Source of the DNA: Lachnospiraceae bacterium UBA4338 | Lineage (GTDB): Bacteria; Bacillota; Clostridia; Lachnospirales; Lachnospiraceae | Direction of reading: 5' to 3' | NCBI GenBank assembly: GCA_002393735.1 | Contig: DGTK01000007.1 | Location: 172,894 to 236,893 of the forward strand | Length of the DNA stretch: 64,000 nt | Part shown: in pieces, positions 62,835-64,000 of the stretch | How the letters are laid out: each line of letters begins with the position of its first letter | Position numbering within the stretch: the first letter of the stretch is position 1 | Program-made: the position numbers and the translations under genes | The notes under the pieces: generated by a model | Told to the model about the DNA's origin: nothing | Seen by the model: the letters and a program-made list of their open reading frames with translations, nothing else | The model's database searches: none

Positions 62835-62971
62835 TATAATATATAATAATTCTCCTCCTCTCCAGCTTTAGTTCATAAAAATTTTAATAACGTTGCTAAA
62901 TTTTATAAAATTAAATAGACCTTGTTTTTTGAAAAACTGAAATTTTTCAAATCTATTTTTAAACATAATAA

Positions 62972-63009
62972 AGGCTCGGAATGGTTTATTTTATTACCTT
63001 TCTGAGCCT
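62972..63009 (+). terminator. Hairpin terminator after the RAYT gene
   Basis: AGGCTCGGAA and TTCTGAGCCT (one G-U) around an 18-nt loop, followed on the plus strand by AAATTAATTTTTT. It may serve both converging genes. Confidence 0.6.
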
Positions 63010-63105
63010 AAATTAATTTTTTGTGTTGGTTAAAACTTATATACATTTCAACTAATACAGTATATAATTATATTATAGTTAATTAAGAACCTTGAAAATT
63101 AAATA

Positions 63106-63861
63106 TTACTTAGTAGCACCACATTCACAATGATAAATTACTTCATCCCATGCAGCTTTATCAGTAATAGTTACAGTTTCAGTTACTACTTCATCCCATG
63201 CAGGAGAAACTTCAACTGTTCTATTTTCCCAATCAAGACAACTACTACCACAACCTATATTATCTTGATGATTATTAAGATCTTCACTATTATAAAATCT
63301 TGCGCCACATTCACATACAAAGACTGGTATAGTTTCTGTAGTTGTAACTGCATCATGGTGAATAGTTTTAGTAACAGTTTCCTGATGAGTTTCTGCATCA
63401 TGATGAATAGTTTCTGCAACCCAATTATGTTCATGTACTGCAGGTGTTTCAGGTGCAGGAGTATTATTTTCTACAGGTGCGCTAGGCTTTACTTCAGAAG
63501 TTTCAGGTTTTGTTGCTGGAGTTGTAGTAGTAGAAGGCTTATTTTCTTCTTTTGCTGAATCTGTAGAAGGCTTTTCTTCAGGCTTTACAGTTTCTTCTTT
63601 TTCTTCAGTAACTTCTTCTTTAGCTGTTTCTTCTTTCTCTTCAGAAGCAGTAGTTTCTTTATCTTGATTGTCTTCTTCCTTGTCTACACTTTCTTCAGTT
63701 TCTTTATCATCTTCATTTTCTTCTTCTGTAGTCTCAACTGTTGTCTCTTCCGTTGTTTCAGTATTGGTATCTGTAACAGTTGCTTCTTCGTCTAAAATAC
63801 ATCCAGACAACACAAAGACAACCATAGATAGTACTAAAATAATACTCAATCTTTTTTCCAT
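63106..63861 (-). CDS. Repeat-rich surface lipoprotein with Cys pairs
   Basis: The 251-residue protein has a signal peptide and lipobox LSGC, then about 110 residues of Thr/Glu/Lys-rich stalk with repeated short blocks (ETTVETTEEENEDD, EEKEETAKEE). A C-terminal part follows with the motifs HEHNWVAETIHHDAET, KTIHHDAVTTTETI, VCECGARF, then PAWDEVVTETVTITDKAAWDE and a final CECGATK. The HHDA and AWDE repeats alternate with Cys pairs and look metal-binding, a layout seen in Firmicute cell-surface proteins. It is coded alone, close to the RAYT. Confidence 0.8.
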   Translation of the reverse strand: MEKRLSIILVLSMVVFVLSGCILDEEATVTDTNTETTEETTVETTEEENEDDKETEESVDKEEDNQDKETTASEEKEETAKEEVTEEKEETVKPEEKPSTDSAKEENKPSTTTTPATKPETSEVKPSAPVENNTPAPETPAVHEHNWVAETIHHDAETHQETVTKTIHHDAVTTTETIPVFVCECGARFYNSEDLNNHQDNIGCGSSCLDWENRTVEVSPAWDEVVTETVTITDKAAWDEVIYHCECGATK

Positions 63862-63979
63862 TAATATCTTCCTTTCTACAAAACAATCAAATAATCTAAG
63901 GAATTTCCTTTATAATAATCATAAACACAAAAAATGTAAATAAGTTTTTTCGTTCTAATATTTTTTATTACAAAATGAT

Positions 63980-64000
63980 GTGACAGTAGGGACGGTTCTT
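63980..64000. repeat. REP-like palindrome copy 4 (cut by window end)
   Basis: GTGACAGTAGGGACGGTTCTT, identical to the first 21 bases of the copy at 61895. The rest lies beyond the window. Confidence 0.8.

Overview
The window looks like chromosomal DNA of a motile, anaerobic, low-GC Firmicute, most likely a member of the Lachnospiraceae (Clostridia). The reasons are AT-rich codon use, strong AAGGAGG ribosome sites, many lipoproteins with acidic linkers, an indolepyruvate:ferredoxin oxidoreductase, an ECF-transporter S subunit, a flagellin, DUF4317/DUF1893/DUF6273 proteins, and a split purine pathway end (PurO-type IMP cyclohydrolase plus stand-alone AICAR transformylase). The family-level placement is inference from gene content. 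Most genes lie on the minus strand.

Layout. 1-3061: a phenylacetate-CoA ligase (cut by the window start) with iorB and iorA, a set for breaking down aromatic amino acids. 3062-3768: a GC-rich repeat-bearing spacer and the RNase P RNA gene. 3773-10835: a housekeeping operon dgt-dnaG-rpoD-trmK-uridine-kinase-like gene; its RpoD has an unusual histone-H1-like N-terminal tail. 11068-12910: gene remnants and a Ser/His/Arg-repeat membrane protein. 12914-17401: an ABC efflux set (ATPase, membrane-fusion protein, FtsX-type permease), ending in a 20-codon remnant of a ROK kinase. 17570-20767: a lipoprotein, an intact ROK kinase, and a small locus coding for a double-glycine-leader zinc-ribbon peptide and a lipid-anchored papain-like protease. 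21110-22668: two tRNA-Leu genes flanking a ClpX-like AAA+ ATPase.

22745-26295: a two-component system, a DUF1893 protein and an ECF S component. 26374-28997: a SNF2 helicase with a zinc-ribbon partner. 29008-30876: a flagellin with an inserted HExxH protease domain (flagellinolysin type), behind a probable sigma-28 promoter. 31086-36224: lipoprotein, acyl-CoA synthetase, membrane protein, flavin reductase and small proteins. 36327-39100: glnS and a DHH phosphoesterase. 39268-45347: a proteostasis block with engB, clpX, clpP, tig, a TPR lipoprotein and a secreted trigger-factor-like lipoprotein. 45437-50514: azlCD, AICAR transformylase, PurO, DUF4317 and a membrane protein. 50718-52553: typA on the plus strand. 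52614-59792: a tight three-gene operon of a GTPase, an ion permease and a 1,594-residue protein that I do not recognise. 60003-61835: an RNA methyltransferase and a 2-hydroxyacid dehydrogenase. 61895-64000: a REP-type transposase (RAYT) with REP-like palindromes around it, then a repeat-rich lipoprotein.

The best candidates for something undescribed are the GTPase/permease/giant-protein operon, the leader-peptide/papain-protease pair, the protease-flagellin and the tailed sigma factor. No CRISPR array, prophage or complete insertion sequence other than the RAYT was seen.
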